Shown piece after piece: positions 22,107-33,157 of a stretch of DNA of 64,000 nt (its first letter is position 1; every line of letters starts with the position of its first letter). The translations under genes were made by a program, and so were the position numbers. Source of the DNA: Glycine soja (Eukaryota; Streptophyta; Magnoliopsida; Fabales; Fabaceae); NCBI RefSeq assembly GCF_004193775.1, contig NC_041019.1, forward strand, positions 9,348,204 through 9,412,203, in the 5' to 3' direction. Under the pieces are notes generated by a model, which searched no databases, had not been told where the DNA came from, and saw only the letters and a program-made list of their open reading frames with translations.

Positions 22107-23536
22107 CGCCTTGCACTCTTCCTTGGGATTTTTCTCTGTGTTGGCTCTAAAAGTCCTGTTGAGTCCTTAATATGCATCTCCAAATTTCTAATTGCTACAT
22201 TCGTACTCTTCTTATGTGACTTAGTTTTTTGCATGAATTGGATGAGCAATTCTTCTAGGTTGGTCGGCTTGTGGTGACTTGTCTCCTGGCTAGGGTGCTG
22301 ATAAGGAGGCTGATTCTTAGGCTCCTTATTATACTGATTTCCTGGATGGTTCCTGCAACTCGAGCCCTGAGTGAACATCCTCCCTTGATTGAATCCTAGT
22401 GGTCCCTGGTTGTATCCTGTTGGTCCTCCCTGGTTATACCCTTGGAATCCGTGACGATTCTGGATACCCATGTAGTTGACCTCCCTGGAAAGATCATCTG
22501 GGGCTATGCATTGCCCAGGCTCGTGCATTCCTCCACATACGTGACATCCTCCTACCTGCATAACAGAAGAATGTGCAAGACTTACCGCTTGTAATTGTTG
22601 TGGGAGTTTGCTGAGTGTTTCTATGAGGGCTTCTATCTGGCGAGACAACAACTTATTTTGAGCCAAGGTTGCGTCCTGGGTGGTGAGTTCCAGCAGGCTC
22701 TTCTTTGTTGGCACATGTGTCCGATCACAAAGGATAGCGTGATCGCTAGCCGCCATATTTTTTATAAGCTCCATCGCCTCCTCTGGTGTCTTTAGCTTTA
22801 TTTTTCCTCCTACGGATGCGTCCAATAGCTGCTTTGATTATGGTTGCAGGCCATATATGAATATGTTTAGTTGCACCGGCTCACTGTACCCGTGCGTAGG
22901 CGTCTTTCTGAGTAGGCCGCGGAAACGGTCGAGCGCCTCGCTGAGGGATTCGTCAGGAAACTGATCGAATGAGGAGATTTCCATCTTCCCTTCAGCGGCC
23001 TTTGATTCTGGGAAGTACTTCTTTAAGAACTTTTCTACGACTTCTTCCCATGTTCGCAAGCTGTTACCCTTGAAGGAGTGTAGCCATCTTTTTGCCTCAC
23101 CTGCTAGTGAAAAGGAAAAGAGATTGAGGCGTAATGCATTTTCTGGAACTTCGGCTATCTTGACCGTGTTGCAAATCTCAATGTATGAGGTGAGGTGAGA
23201 ATAAGGATCCTCATTTGGAAGACCATGAAAGAGGTTCCCCTGGATCAATTGGATGAGAGAGTGAGGGTAAGAGATGTTGGCTGCTTGAACTTCCAGCCTT
23301 GCGATGCTTGTGAAGAACTGTGGTGTAGCTGTACTAGAGTAGTCCTCTAGTGTGACTCGTTGTGCATGATCCTCCTCCATTTGAGTGTGGAATTGTAGAG
23401 AAGGAGAAGGTGGGGTGGAACCGCTTACTAGTGTTTCTTGCTCCCTTCTTCTTCTTGCAGCGTTATTTCGCCTGCAAGTTGCTTCGATTTCCAAGTTGAT
23501 AGGGGCTATATCTCCTGTTGCAGTTCTACCTCGCAT
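22100..23536 (-). pseudogene. Athila 1 gag
   Basis: It begins at MRGRTATG (ATG at 23536). Capsid segments include LIQGNLFHGLPNEDPYSHL, SLAGEAKRWLHSFKGNS and FLKKYFPESK. A TAA at 22840-22838 interrupts it after LNIFIYGLQP. The same frame goes on through a zinc knuckle (CHVCGGMHEPGQC) and a Gly/Gln/Asn-rich stretch to a frameshift near 22145. Confidence 0.88.
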
Positions 23537-23695
23537 ACACAAAAACAGGCACTATCCGTGCGAATTATGGAAGAAAGAGAGAGTAGAAGAAAGGAAAAAT
23601 AACAACTAGAAGAGATAATGAAGGAAAAGAATGCGAAAGAAGAAAACAATTGTTTACAAATTGAAAAGATATGGCAACCAAGTACGAAGACAAAA

Positions 23696-23713
23696 TCCCC
23701 GGCAACGGAGCGA
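23696..23713 (-). other. Primer-binding site of Athila 1
   Basis: On the minus strand the 18 bases just inside the 5' LTR read TCGCTCCGTTGCCGGGGA. This differs at two positions from TGGCGCCGTTGCCGGGGA, the tRNA-Asp-type primer site I associate with Athila/Calypso elements. Athila 3 has TGGCGCCATTGCTGGGGA at the same place. Confidence 0.75.
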
Positions 23714-23719
23714 AAAACT

Positions 23720-25128
23720 TGTTAGGCGTTTCGCAAGTGTACAAATGTCTAAGTAATAACAACTTCGGAAGTTAGAGTATCGATTTCTAGAGGGATTTTG
23801 TGTTGCACTTGTATTGCCTAACTTTCAATTTATAAAGAAGGAATAATGAAAGAAAGAGTAGAAGGATGACATTGAATTATGATTAAGCACGAAAATAATA
23901 GAATAAGATGGAAATTCCAATGAGATGCAAGCATTAGTACCTAGCAAGCCTTGATGGCCAAGGATGTGTGAATTGAGCATGTTTCTTAATCGATGCAGTT
24001 GAATCTATCCTACCCTCATCTATCTATGTACTTATACCTAATTCCTCATGATGACAAGCCTATCTTAATTACCTATCTCCCAAATTCCTTTGAAAAGATT
24101 CAGTAAGAAAAATGCATGAAGAGTTGATTCTAGATGTTGCAGAAAATACATGGGCATGAAGAACGTCATTCTATGTCTAGTAATGAATTCTTACGAAATC
24201 TTTTGTTTTAGTTCTATTAGTGATTACCCTCTCCCGAGTGATTAACCCCTAAAATTGAGACATGCATATTCCCCTTAGATCCCAATTAGATGTTACCTTT
24301 TTCCGAGTGCCTAACCCCTAAAAGGATAATAAGGTGAAGATGCAAGATAAAATCAGAAAAGATCATAGGATAGAAAAAACCTAGAAAGAACATCTTTTGC
24401 ATTGATAAGTCTAAAGTACACCATACATCGCTTGGCTTTTTAGGCCTGCCAGGTCCTAACTATGGGACTAGCCACTCATGGCCATAAGGGCTTTACAATG
24501 AAAGGGATGGAAGAAAGAATACAAATGATAGAGAGAGAAAAGAAGAGGAGTTCTCAGGCTTAAGGTGGTGATAGGAGTGCTCTGAGATTCGGTGTGTCGT
24601 CCCCCTTGGCTGAGCTCTCTATTTATAGCCACTGGAGTGGGCTTTGGGCCTTCGTAGGTGTGCTTAGTGTAGAACTCCTCGCTTAGCACGTTCAGATCGC
24701 ACGCTTGGCGAGCTCCTTTCGCTTAGCACGTGCTGCTTCTGTTGGATCGTGCGCTTAGCGTGACATACGTGCTTAGCGCGTTCAGTTTCAGTTGTGCGCA
24801 CTAGGCGTGTGTTGCACGCTGGGCGCACATGTCAAGTCTTCGAGCTTAACGCTTTGCTTAGCGCCTGCGCCTTCTGGCCCGCTTAGCGCGTGCTGCGCGC
24901 TAAGCGCGAGTGTTGGGCTGGGCCTTCATTCAGATTTCTTCTTTTTTTTTTCCTTCATTATTCTCCCACGTTTTTCTTTTGACCCCTCCAATTTTCATAT
25001 CTACAGCCACAATTAATCAAAACATTAATTCTTTTACATTTAAGCGCAAATAACTACTAAATAATTATTTTTAAAGCCAAATTTGCTTGATTTTCTATTA
25101 TCATAGTACAATTATTAAGCAGTTATCA
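23720..25128 (-). repeat. 5' LTR of Athila 1
   Basis: It is 1,409 bp long, starting TGTTAGGCG and ending AGTTATCA, followed by the target duplication TTGCA. It carries the same CGCTTAGCG cluster (24660-24905) as the other LTR. Confidence 0.93.
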
Positions 25129-26513
25129 TTGCATATGGTAATTTCCATTTCTTACTTTCACCTCATGCATTCAACTTCTCTCATCACTAATAAACAGAAG
25201 TTGAAACCTAAACAACTTTGCACAATAGGATGAGGATCTGTACAAAGTCGAGATGTTCCATAAAATAAAAATGTTACTATAAAATGAAGAGTTTAAGTTT
25301 GATACACTAACAAAATAAATATTTTTTTAGCTTGTTATTTAACTGTTTTGATAAATTTCTCTACAGGGGAAGAAAATAAGAAATTAAGATGAAGTGAGCT
25401 TTCCTCGTATGCTAAAATCAATTTTTTCTATTAGTTCTTATATAAGCTTCAATTCATAAGTTGATTTTAGCTTATAGGAAATGCACAATTCATTTTACAA
25501 AGTGTTTGTGCTTGGTTTATTCATAAGTTAATCTTACCATGCATGATAATTTTTTTATTGGATGATAGTGTACAAAAATGTTTGCATCGGCGTATTCTAA
25601 TTAAATTCTAAAATGAATGGGAAATTTTATGGATTGTTTCTATTGTTCTGAATGTACAGATTCACTGCCTTGGGGCTATTTTAAATTGTGAGATGGATGA
25701 TGATCTCCATGTACACATCAAAGACATGCATAGTTTAATTTATGTTCTTGTTATGGGCCTTCAATTGCCGAGGTATTATTGTCCATGTGTATTGGATGTT
25801 GTGGTTAGTGTCAACTTGCCATACTGTTGACTTTCAAATTTGTTTCTCATGTGGTGAGTCCTTTTCTCCCATGGTGTAGTGAGGAGATTCATAGGGAGGT
25901 TCTTTTAGTCCTTTACAAACTATCTGTTCTTTATAGTACATCAGCAGAGGGAGATGAAAGTGATATGTTGATTCCCTTCTGTCCACAGATCTTGCACCTT
26001 TAGAGTATCCATTCAAACCCCCTTTATTCAAGTAGCATTCTGGATATATATATATATAAGATTATAATCATGTAGTTGTTACTCTGCAGTTATAAAACTG
26101 CCTGATATATTCGACTGTGTGCTTTATAATTTTCCATTATAATGTATTCATAATTTGTATCATTAGAGTGTGAATGCATCTCTATTATTTTCATGATTCT
26201 TCTTTCACACATTTCATTCATTCTTGTAAATAAAAAGCCAATTTCTACACTGAATTTTTTCTTCTTATGATTTTGGCTCCAATGCTCACTCATCACCACA
26301 CATATTTGCCATTATTAATTAATGGAAAATCACATCTCTAAAACGTGAAAGCAACAGATTAGCTATGATACATTTTGGTGGGGAGATTTGGTAAAACATG
26401 GATGATGATTAGAATCCAAACAGTTTGAATGTTGTGTTATGGCAGCGTTTTGCACTAGCTAGCACTCTAAGTTTTGTTTCATGCTTAATAGATCTCAGAT
26501 ACTCTGTGTTACT
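25129..26513. other. Interior of the large CACTA element between Athila 1 and Athila 2
   Basis: Apart from the exon-like block at 25660-25772 I see only weak frames. A 65-residue minus-strand frame (25834-26031, LNGYSKGARSVDRREST..) has no recognisable family. An AT microsatellite lies at 26045-26058. The left edge is the TTGCA duplication of Athila 1 and the right edge is TTACT of Athila 2. Confidence 0.5.
25660..25772 (+). pseudogene. Exon-like block in the large CACTA element, unidentified
   Basis: A 113-bp block follows a TACAG acceptor and ends at a GT donor. It is open in one frame and encodes IHCLGAILNCEMDDDLHVH followed by KDMHSLIYVLVMGLQLP. Composition and splice borders look like a genuine internal exon, in the same orientation as the coding-like patch at 12981-13440, with which it may once have belonged. 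I cannot assign a family. Confidence 0.45.
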
Positions 26514-27238
26514 TGTTCGCTCTCTGGTATACTACTTATTTGTGTGGATGCGAAATCTACCAACAAGTGCACCGGATCGTCAAGTAAATAATTAAAACGG
26601 TGTGAACCGAGTATCGAACTCAAGGAACTTGTTCATTTGGTAAAGGTTTGTTCATTAAGCAGACATTTGCAAACAGAAATCATGCTTTTGAATGAAAGTA
26701 AAAGTATGTCCTATTCTAATTACAAAGCAATAAACATGAGCAAGTAAGTGTGAAAACATATATCTAAAGGCGTTGGGTCCTCTTACTGAGTAAATTGATG
26801 CAATTAAGGATGTTTCTCTAATTAAAGATGTTTCTGTGTTCTACGTTGAGGGCTCAAGTACTAAACACCGATGTCTAGTGAATTTAGCCTAATTCTAATT
26901 AAACTTCGTTCGCAGATGTCTCTTGTTGAACTTAGCTTAATTGAACAGCTTTATGATCACAGCATAATAAAAACTAGATTACCGTACTCCGTGTCCAGAC
27001 ATACAATAACCTAATCTTGCTCTATCAAGTTCTAAGGAGACAATACATCTTTCAATGCTAAAGCCCCTAACAGTACACACATATGGGTGATCAAGCCACA
27101 AGCATGCAATAATAAAGAGCTAATAGAAACAATGAACACATAAAACAACCTTAATTAGATAGGGAAAAAGCTGATGACACGCTGAGGACGTGCCTGCATG
27201 ACAGATCCCCTTCCAGATTCCTCCTATCCGCTAAGTGT
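26514..27238 (-). repeat. 3' LTR of Athila 2, truncated
   Basis: It matches 35172-35836 at its ends: TACTTATTTGTGTGGATGCG and ACCGAGTATCGAACTCA near the start, and CCTCCTATCCGCTAAGTG where it breaks off. Everything after that point of the LTR is missing. Confidence 0.85.
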
Positions 27239-27240
27239 AG

Positions 27241-28590
27241 AAGCAAAGCTACATGATGAATCTAGATTGATTCAAAGATGTTTTGATGATAACAAAGGTG
27301 ATGACAAAAAGCTCAAAGGTCAATTCATGATAATCAAAGAATGAGTTCAAGATGTTTAAGATGTTCAAGATTGAATCAAGAACACTTCAAGGTTCAAGAG
27401 GAAATTTGATTTCAAGAATCAAGAATCAAGATTCAAGGTTCAAGCTTCCAAGAATCAAGATCAAGATTCAAGACTCAAGATTCAAGAATCAAGAGAAGAC
27501 TTAATCAAGATAAGTATGAAAAAGTTTTTTCAAAAACTGAGTAGCACATGAATTTTTCTCAAAACCTTTTACCAAAGAGATTTTACTCTCTGGTAATCGA
27601 TTACCAGATTATTGTAATCGATTACCAGTAAGAAAAATGGTTTTCAAAAAGCTTTCAACTGAATTTACAACGTTCCAATTGATTTCAAAAAGCTGTAATC
27701 GATTACAATGTTTTGGTAATCGATTACCAGTGTGCTTGAACGTTGAAATTCAAATTCAAATGTGAAGAGTCACATTCTTTGACAAAAAAGCTTTTTGTAA
27801 TCGATTACTCTGATTTGGTAATCGATTACCAATAATAGTTTCTGAACAAATCAAAAGATGTAACTCTTCAAATGGTTTTTGACTTTTTCAAATTGGTTTT
27901 AAGTTTTTCTAAAAGTCATAACTCTTCTAATGGGTCTCTTGACCAAACATGAAGAGTCTATAAAAGCAAGGCTTTGTTTTGCATTTCAATCTATTCATTC
28001 AATCATTCTTTCTACACATCTATCGTTTCCAATTCATTCTTTACACAAGCAAGTTTTCCACATTGATTTCTGAGTCTCTTTGAACTTCTTCTTCTTCTTC
28101 CTTTTGCCAAAAGATTTCCAAAGTTTTCTGGTTTTCCAAACCTTGAAAACTTGTGTTATTCATTCTTTTCATTCTCTTCTCCCTTTGCCAAAAAGAATTC
28201 GCCAAGGACTAACCGCCTGAATTCTTTTTGTGTCTCTCTTCTCCCTTTTCCAAAAGAACAAAGGACTAACCGCCTGAATTCTTTTGTGTCTCCCTTCTCC
28301 CTTGTCAAAGAATTCAAAACGACACAGTATGAGAATTCTTTTGATTCTTCCCTTTCCCTTATACAAAAGATTTCAAAGGACTAACCGCCTGAGAATTCTT
28401 TTGTATCCCCATTCACAAAGTTTCAAAGGTTTAACCGCCTGAGATATTTGTCTTAACACATTGGAGGGTACATCCTTTGTGGTACAAGTAGAGGGTACAT
28501 CTACTTGGGTTTGACTGAGAACAAGAGAGGGTACATCTCTTGTGGATCAGTTCTAGTGGAGGGTACATCTACTAGGGTACATTTACTTTA
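27241..28590 (+). mobile_element. Foreign LTR-like fragment with GGTAATCGATTACC palindromes
   Basis: Sequence unrelated to Athila begins near TGATGAATCTAGATTGATTC. It contains a degenerate AATCAAGATTCAAG repeat (27330-27500), six TAATCGATTAC sites (27591-27832), then three to four copies of an AAGGACTAACCGCCTGA-AATTC unit (28195-28445) and a GAGGGTACATCT series (28465-28585). From memory it resembles LTRs of soybean Ty1/copia SIRE/Maximus-type elements. No coding region accompanies it, and the neighbouring part of the Athila LTR is lost. It is therefore a solo or partial LTR with an associated deletion. Confidence 0.6.
27591..27832. repeat. Six copies of a palindromic TAATCGATTA motif
   Basis: The full form GGTAATCGATTACC is a perfect 14-bp palindrome. 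Three of six copies are complete (starting 27592, 27715 and 27817); the others have one altered arm, for example TGTAATCGATTACA. They occur mostly as pairs 20-35 bp apart. Confidence 0.9.
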
Positions 28591-29382
28591 TTTTATACTT
28601 ATAGTTTTTTTATGCTTATTAGATGATTGTGTGTGTTGCTCTTTTCTTACCATTACAAGCTTTCACCCCATAATTCCCCCAAATTTGGGCAATTTTGCTT
28701 TGAACCAAAATTTCCTTTTATGAATGATGCTCTCCTACAACCTAAGACAAGGTAGAAGGAGATAAACTGCACAGGCTCAAGGTTCAACCAAACAATCATA
28801 CTTTTAGCTCAAAATGGGTGCAAGGGATAAATCAATCATGCACAAGGTAAGCTTTTTGGCTAAGTAGCTATCTTCAATCACTATCTTCAATCAAAACATG
28901 GCCTTCATCATCTTCAATTTCACACATTCATTCCATACTCAGAGATTCATGCAAAAATCATTACTCAATGTTATTCGTTCTCTCACAATTAAAGATCATA
29001 CTCTCACCGGGTTGTGGCTAATGAGTACCTTCACAATCAAACTGTCAAACAAACTAACATTTCCAGTCATGATCCTAATTCCATGTTCTTTCTCTTCTAA
29101 TGACAACATGCTCATTCAGCGAATATGATCTACGCATTTCAATTCACTCAATTCATACAATTGATCAATCCAATCCAATCAAAAACACAAGATTTTCATA
29201 TCAAATCAATCATTGGATAATATAAGTGCACTGTTCAATCAAGATTTCTACAAGCTACCCAACAACTAAAAACTAAAATTTAAAAACTAAAACATAAACA
29301 TAAATCTAAATTATAAAATGTACTAAAGACATGATAATAATAAAATTGTTCAAAAAGTAGGGAAATAAAAATCCTGATCCTG
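28591..29382 (-). other. Athila 2 3' untranslated region
   Basis: It is collinear with Athila 3 38700-39300: AATTCCCCCAAATTTGG, ATGCTCTCCTACAACCTAA, AAAATGGGTGCAAGG and TTCATGCAAAAAT are shared in order. It shows where Athila sequence resumes after the foreign LTR fragment. There is no open frame of note. Confidence 0.6.
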
Positions 29383-30792
29383 TCAACAATCTTGTGCAGA
29401 GTCCGTGGCATGCTCATTTAAATCTAATGTTGGAGTCCCTAATTGTGAATCCTGAGAAAGAGGCAGGTCTGGCACTGGTGCAGATGGCTCAGGCTCAGGG
29501 CGAGGAAATGGCTCTGGTACTGCAACATCCTCCTGTATAATAACTAGATCAAACTCGAAAGTGAATGGCCTAGGTGGTATGGGCTCTGAGGGCTCTGGAA
29601 TATCATCTTCCTGGTTCGACTGAGGCTCCTGGGCTGTAGAGGCCTCACCCCCTCCCAAAGGAGAAGGCTAAACTCCTGGCCATGCCACCTTCTCAACAAA
29701 CTTCTCCAGGCTCATAACTGGTCGTTGCTGGGCCACATCCTGCAAACTCTGCATGATCAGGAGTTGGCCCTGATGCAGGCTCTGCAGCATAGACATAAGA
29801 GACTCTAAGCTCTGAGCAGAGGGACTTGGAAAAACTGGAGCTGCTGGCGGTGAAGGAAGAGCAGAAGTAGAGGGAGTAGACGCAGGGGGAGCAAAAGTAG
29901 ATGGGGCCTCAGATCTTCTAGCCTTGGATTTCTGGGTCCTTGGAAAAGTAATTGAAGGATCATTCAAGTTCCAGCAATCCTTCTTAATATAGGCCAAATT
30001 AATGGCTGAGTTGAGTGACTCAAAGGTGCAAGAATCTGAGGTGACTCGTCGGGCCTTGCACAAGGTAGTAATCAGGGCTGGAAATCCATGCCGCGAGGAG
30101 TTGGACTGAGCAATAAGGGAAATTTAACCAGAAATAAGTGATCCCAAGTTCATGTTCATCTTCATTACAAGTCCATAAACTAACTTAGCCCTATCCAGAT
30201 TAAGATCAGAAGTATGGGATGTTAGGGCCAAGTTAGAATAAGATAGAACACTCCAGGTTTGGGCCAGAGTGGTAAGATCTTTCCTCAAGAGCTTCCACGG
30301 CAGACCCTCAACATTAAGTACAAATCCCCTTTAGAGGATACAAAGCCGGGCTGCAAGCTCTTGAGGATCAGGCCTCAGTCTAGCAAACCTGGAGTAAGAA
30401 GGTAAGCTCTCCCCTTGCTCCACTACCATTGAAGTCTCAAAAAAGGTGTTGAGGGAATCAACATCAAATTTTATAAGGTGCCCTCGAACCCTGACTTGCT
30501 TGGGAGACGTGTCATCATGGACAAATAGGTTTGCATAAAATTCCTTCACAATTGCCACATCAGTGCTTCCCTCAGCCAAATTGGTCTGCTGTCTATGCCA
30601 GTTTCTTCTAATTAGTTCTCTTCTAAAATCATCAAATTCAGTGATATACAACTTGACATTTCTCTCTGGCAGAATGTTCCTGGCAAGCACATTATCTGAG
30701 TAACGGTCCCAGGCCTCCTGTGATACAAGTCTTGATTTGTCATATCCGGCATGGGACACTGAAGTTGTGGCTTTTCTCTTACGGGAAGCCAT
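29383..30792 (-). pseudogene. Athila 2 post-pol ORF (plant transposon protein / env-like), nearly intact
   Basis: It starts MASRKRKATTSVSHAGYDKS (ATG at 30792) and continues with RNILPERNVKLYI, RRELIRRNWHRQ, VKEFYANLF and RVRGHLIKFDVDSLN (about residues 50-130). After a stop near 30331 the same protein continues through DLNLDRAKLVYGLVMKMN and INLAYIKKDCWNLND to a Pro/Ser/Ala-rich tail with LMSMLQSLHQGQLLIMQSLQD. A last segment (29658-29383) is acidic and proline-rich. Only a few stops separate it from an open frame of about 470 codons, much better kept than the equivalent in Athila 1. No membrane span is evident. Confidence 0.75.
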
Positions 30793-30873
30793 CTGCAATA
30801 CAAAAGAATCAAAACACAAGATTAATAAGGAATTTATTCAAATTGAAAAGCAGAAAATAAAACTGAAAATCAG

Positions 30874-31400
30874 ACTGAGCACTTAGCGAGACTGACTCGC
30901 TTAGCGCGCCTTAGGAAAATCTATTCATGTGCTAAGCGCGATAGCCATGCGCTTAGCGAGTGAACACAGAACAAAATTTTTCTGCAGAATTGGCTTAGCA
31001 AGCAGGCTCACTAAGCCTAATTCCACAAATTTTCAAAATAGATAAGGATTTGCGCTTAGCACGGCAAGGCACACTTAGTGCGACTACTCTACTGGACAAC
31101 ACTAGCTCGCTAAGCCCAATTCCAAAAATAAACAAAACAGAGAGATAATTGCGCTTAGCGTGACAGGGCACGCTTAACACACAACAAAACACGAAAATGT
31201 CTAAGTGTCTGAGAACACAACACTCGCTTAGCGCACAAACGCACTTAGTGAGTTCATAAGCAATTGAATTTTCAATCAGAGAAGATGAACACGCTTAGCA
31301 GGACAGGGCCGTGCTTAGCAAGTTCATCTGGAAATCCAGATATTCAACAAAAATGATGAACTCGCTTAGCGCACAGTCGCGCTTAGCGCGTTCATCGCAA
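30874..31400. repeat. CGCTTAGCG dyad-motif array, Athila 2, first block
   Basis: More than a dozen motifs lie here, for example TCGCTTAGCGCG (30897), GCTAAGCGCGA (30932) and GCGCTTAGCGAG (30949), mixed with CTTAGCA/CTTAGTG decay forms and with the reverse form GCTAAGC. Spacing is about 20-40 bp. There is no coding potential. Confidence 0.85.
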
Positions 31401-31779
31401 TTTCCAAAAAAAGAGGTTTTTCACCCCTCCACTTAGGCCCCTATTAGGCCATCTAACCCTAATCAAAACAAGCACATTGAAACCAAAATAAAACCCTAGG
31501 TCTAGTCTAACAAACAACTAACCTAACAAAACTAAGTATTACAGAGATTCAACCTAACACTAACTAAATTAACTAGCCTAAAGTTTGAAACTTTGAAATA
31601 AAATAAACAAGGTTAAGAAGCTTACTTGTGCTACTGATTGTGAGTGCAAAGAGGGAGAAAAAATGCAAGCAATGCAGGGAGATTGAAGCACTGTGCAGAG
31701 GGTGAATGCAGTGAGAAAAGGTTCAGAGGAAATAAAAAGGCAACGACCTAAGGTAGTTGCCTTATTTGCTGGCAGTTTC

Positions 31780-32275
31780 GAATGACTCGCTTAGCGCATG
31801 GACTTGCTAAGTGAGTCAACATGATGTTTGAGTTTTAAAGTTCATGCACTTAGCGGATCTACTCGCTAAGCCCAATACAAAATTTTGAAATTCTAGAGAA
31901 GTTTTTGGGCTTAGCGCGAAGATACGCGTTGAGCGAGTTCTGTAGCTCTGATTGTTCTTGCAACTCTCGCTTATTGGGCCAAGGTCGCGCTTAGCGAATA
32001 AAATGCTCCTTAAATGCAGTAGTGGCCCGCGCTTAGCGCATCCGTCTCGCTTAGTGCTATTCCAAACAAAGAAGGAATTGGGCTTAGTAAGAGCTCTCAC
32101 TTAGCCTAATTCTCGAAATTAATCAGACAAAGGAGAATAGCACTTAGCGCACAGGTCACGCGCTTAGCGGAACCACCAGCCAATGATCAGGGGTCAATGT
32201 GCTTAGCACAAACAACAACTTAGTTAGCGCGTGAAGAAGATGGCGCTTAGCGCGAGTGGTGCGCTTAGCGAGTGG
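31780..32275. repeat. CGCTTAGCG dyad-motif array, Athila 2, second block
   Basis: A second run of motifs (for example 31791, 31843, 31907, 32033, 32245 and 32261) is separated from the first by about 380 bp of motif-free DNA. Athila 3 has the same two-block arrangement at 40833-41585 and 42000-42605. Confidence 0.85.
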
Positions 32276-32553
32276 ACAACAAAATTTTTTTCGAGTTATT
32301 TTTCTGTCCGTAACTTCATAAAAGCTTTTGTAACCCCTTTTTCCATACTAAACATGCTGAATTCATACAATCACAAGCAATCAAACTTAACTAAATGCAA
32401 GAAAAACAAAATTAAAAAGGGCTGGGTTGCCTCCCAGTAAGTGTTTGTTTAACGTCATTAGCTTGACGCATAGCTCTTTCATGGGTCTGGATCAAACTTG
32501 GTTCCCTGCATCAGAACCTCTTTTTCACACTCCTTCACCTTTAAGCAGACATT

Positions 32554-33157
32554 TTAGTCCGACAAATGTTGTTCTTCATCAAACAACTCAAAGCTATTCT
32601 TTTGGTCTTCAATACCCATTTCTAGCTTCTTCTTTCCCATGTCTACTACACAGCTTGCAGTAGCCATAAATGGACGTCCTAAAATTAAGGGGATATTTAC
32701 ATCTTTCTCTATGTCCATTACCATAAAGTTAGTAGGAAAGATAAGGTGTTTAACTCTGACCAAACATCTTCTATCACTCCATAGGGTCTGGTGATGTAGC
32801 GATCTGCTAACTGTAAAGTCATCCTAGTCGGCATTATCTCCAACTCTCCAAGCCTCCGGCACATGGAAAGCGGCATCAGATTAATACTGGCTCCCAAATC
32901 AATAAGAGCCTTGTCAACAAAAACTTCACCAGTAGAACAAGGTATAGTGACGTTGCCTGGATCCTTATGTTTTGGTGGAAGGATGCGTTGAATGACGGCA
33001 TTGCAGTTTCCCTCCATAACTATGGTGTCACTATGGATGTACTAGTTCTTCTGAGTTAGCATATCTTTCAGAAATTTAGCATAAAGCGGCATCTGCTGTA
33101 GAGCTTCTCCAAAGGGCATGGTACTTTCTAGCTTCTTGAAAATATCCAGAAATCTAG
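32554..33157 (-). pseudogene. Athila 2 aspartic protease
   Basis: The region encodes GNCNAVIQRILPPKHKDPG, then VDKALIDLGASINLMPLSM with the active-site DLGAS intact, and IPLILGRPFMATASCVVDMG. A frame change near 32760 splits it. Where RT should follow, the sequence instead passes at about 32440 into the GGGAGGCAACCCAGC motif that follows integrase in Athila 1. Confidence 0.85.

Larger units (their letters stand above)
13454..25128 (-). mobile_element. Athila 1: Ty3/gypsy (Athila/Calypso-type) retrotransposon, decayed
   Basis: LTRs at 13454-14832 and 23720-25128 start TGTTAGG and end GTTATCA, with a perfect TTGCA duplication (13449-13453 and 25129-25133). All genes read on the minus strand in the order gag, protease, RT, RNase H, integrase, post-pol ORF. 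Integrase after RNase H makes it Ty3/gypsy. The extra ORF after pol and the tRNA-Asp-type primer site (TGGCGCCGTTGCCGGGGA-like) point to the Athila lineage, known in soybean as Calypso/Diaspora-type. It is 11.7 kb long. It is inactive, with multiple stops and frameshifts, an RT deletion and a changed protease active site. It is the only one of the three Athila copies here that keeps a pol region. Confidence 0.93.

Noticed and set aside
25834..26031. 65-codon minus-strand frame in the CACTA interior
   Set aside because: It is short and unrecognised, without splice borders; it is mentioned only as part of the surrounding region.
30874..32275. CGCTTAGCG arrays considered as CRISPR-like repeats with unique spacers
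   Set aside because: The repeats are too short and occur in both orientations with irregular spacing. They lie inside plant retrotransposons and no cas genes are present. They are treated as retroelement motifs.
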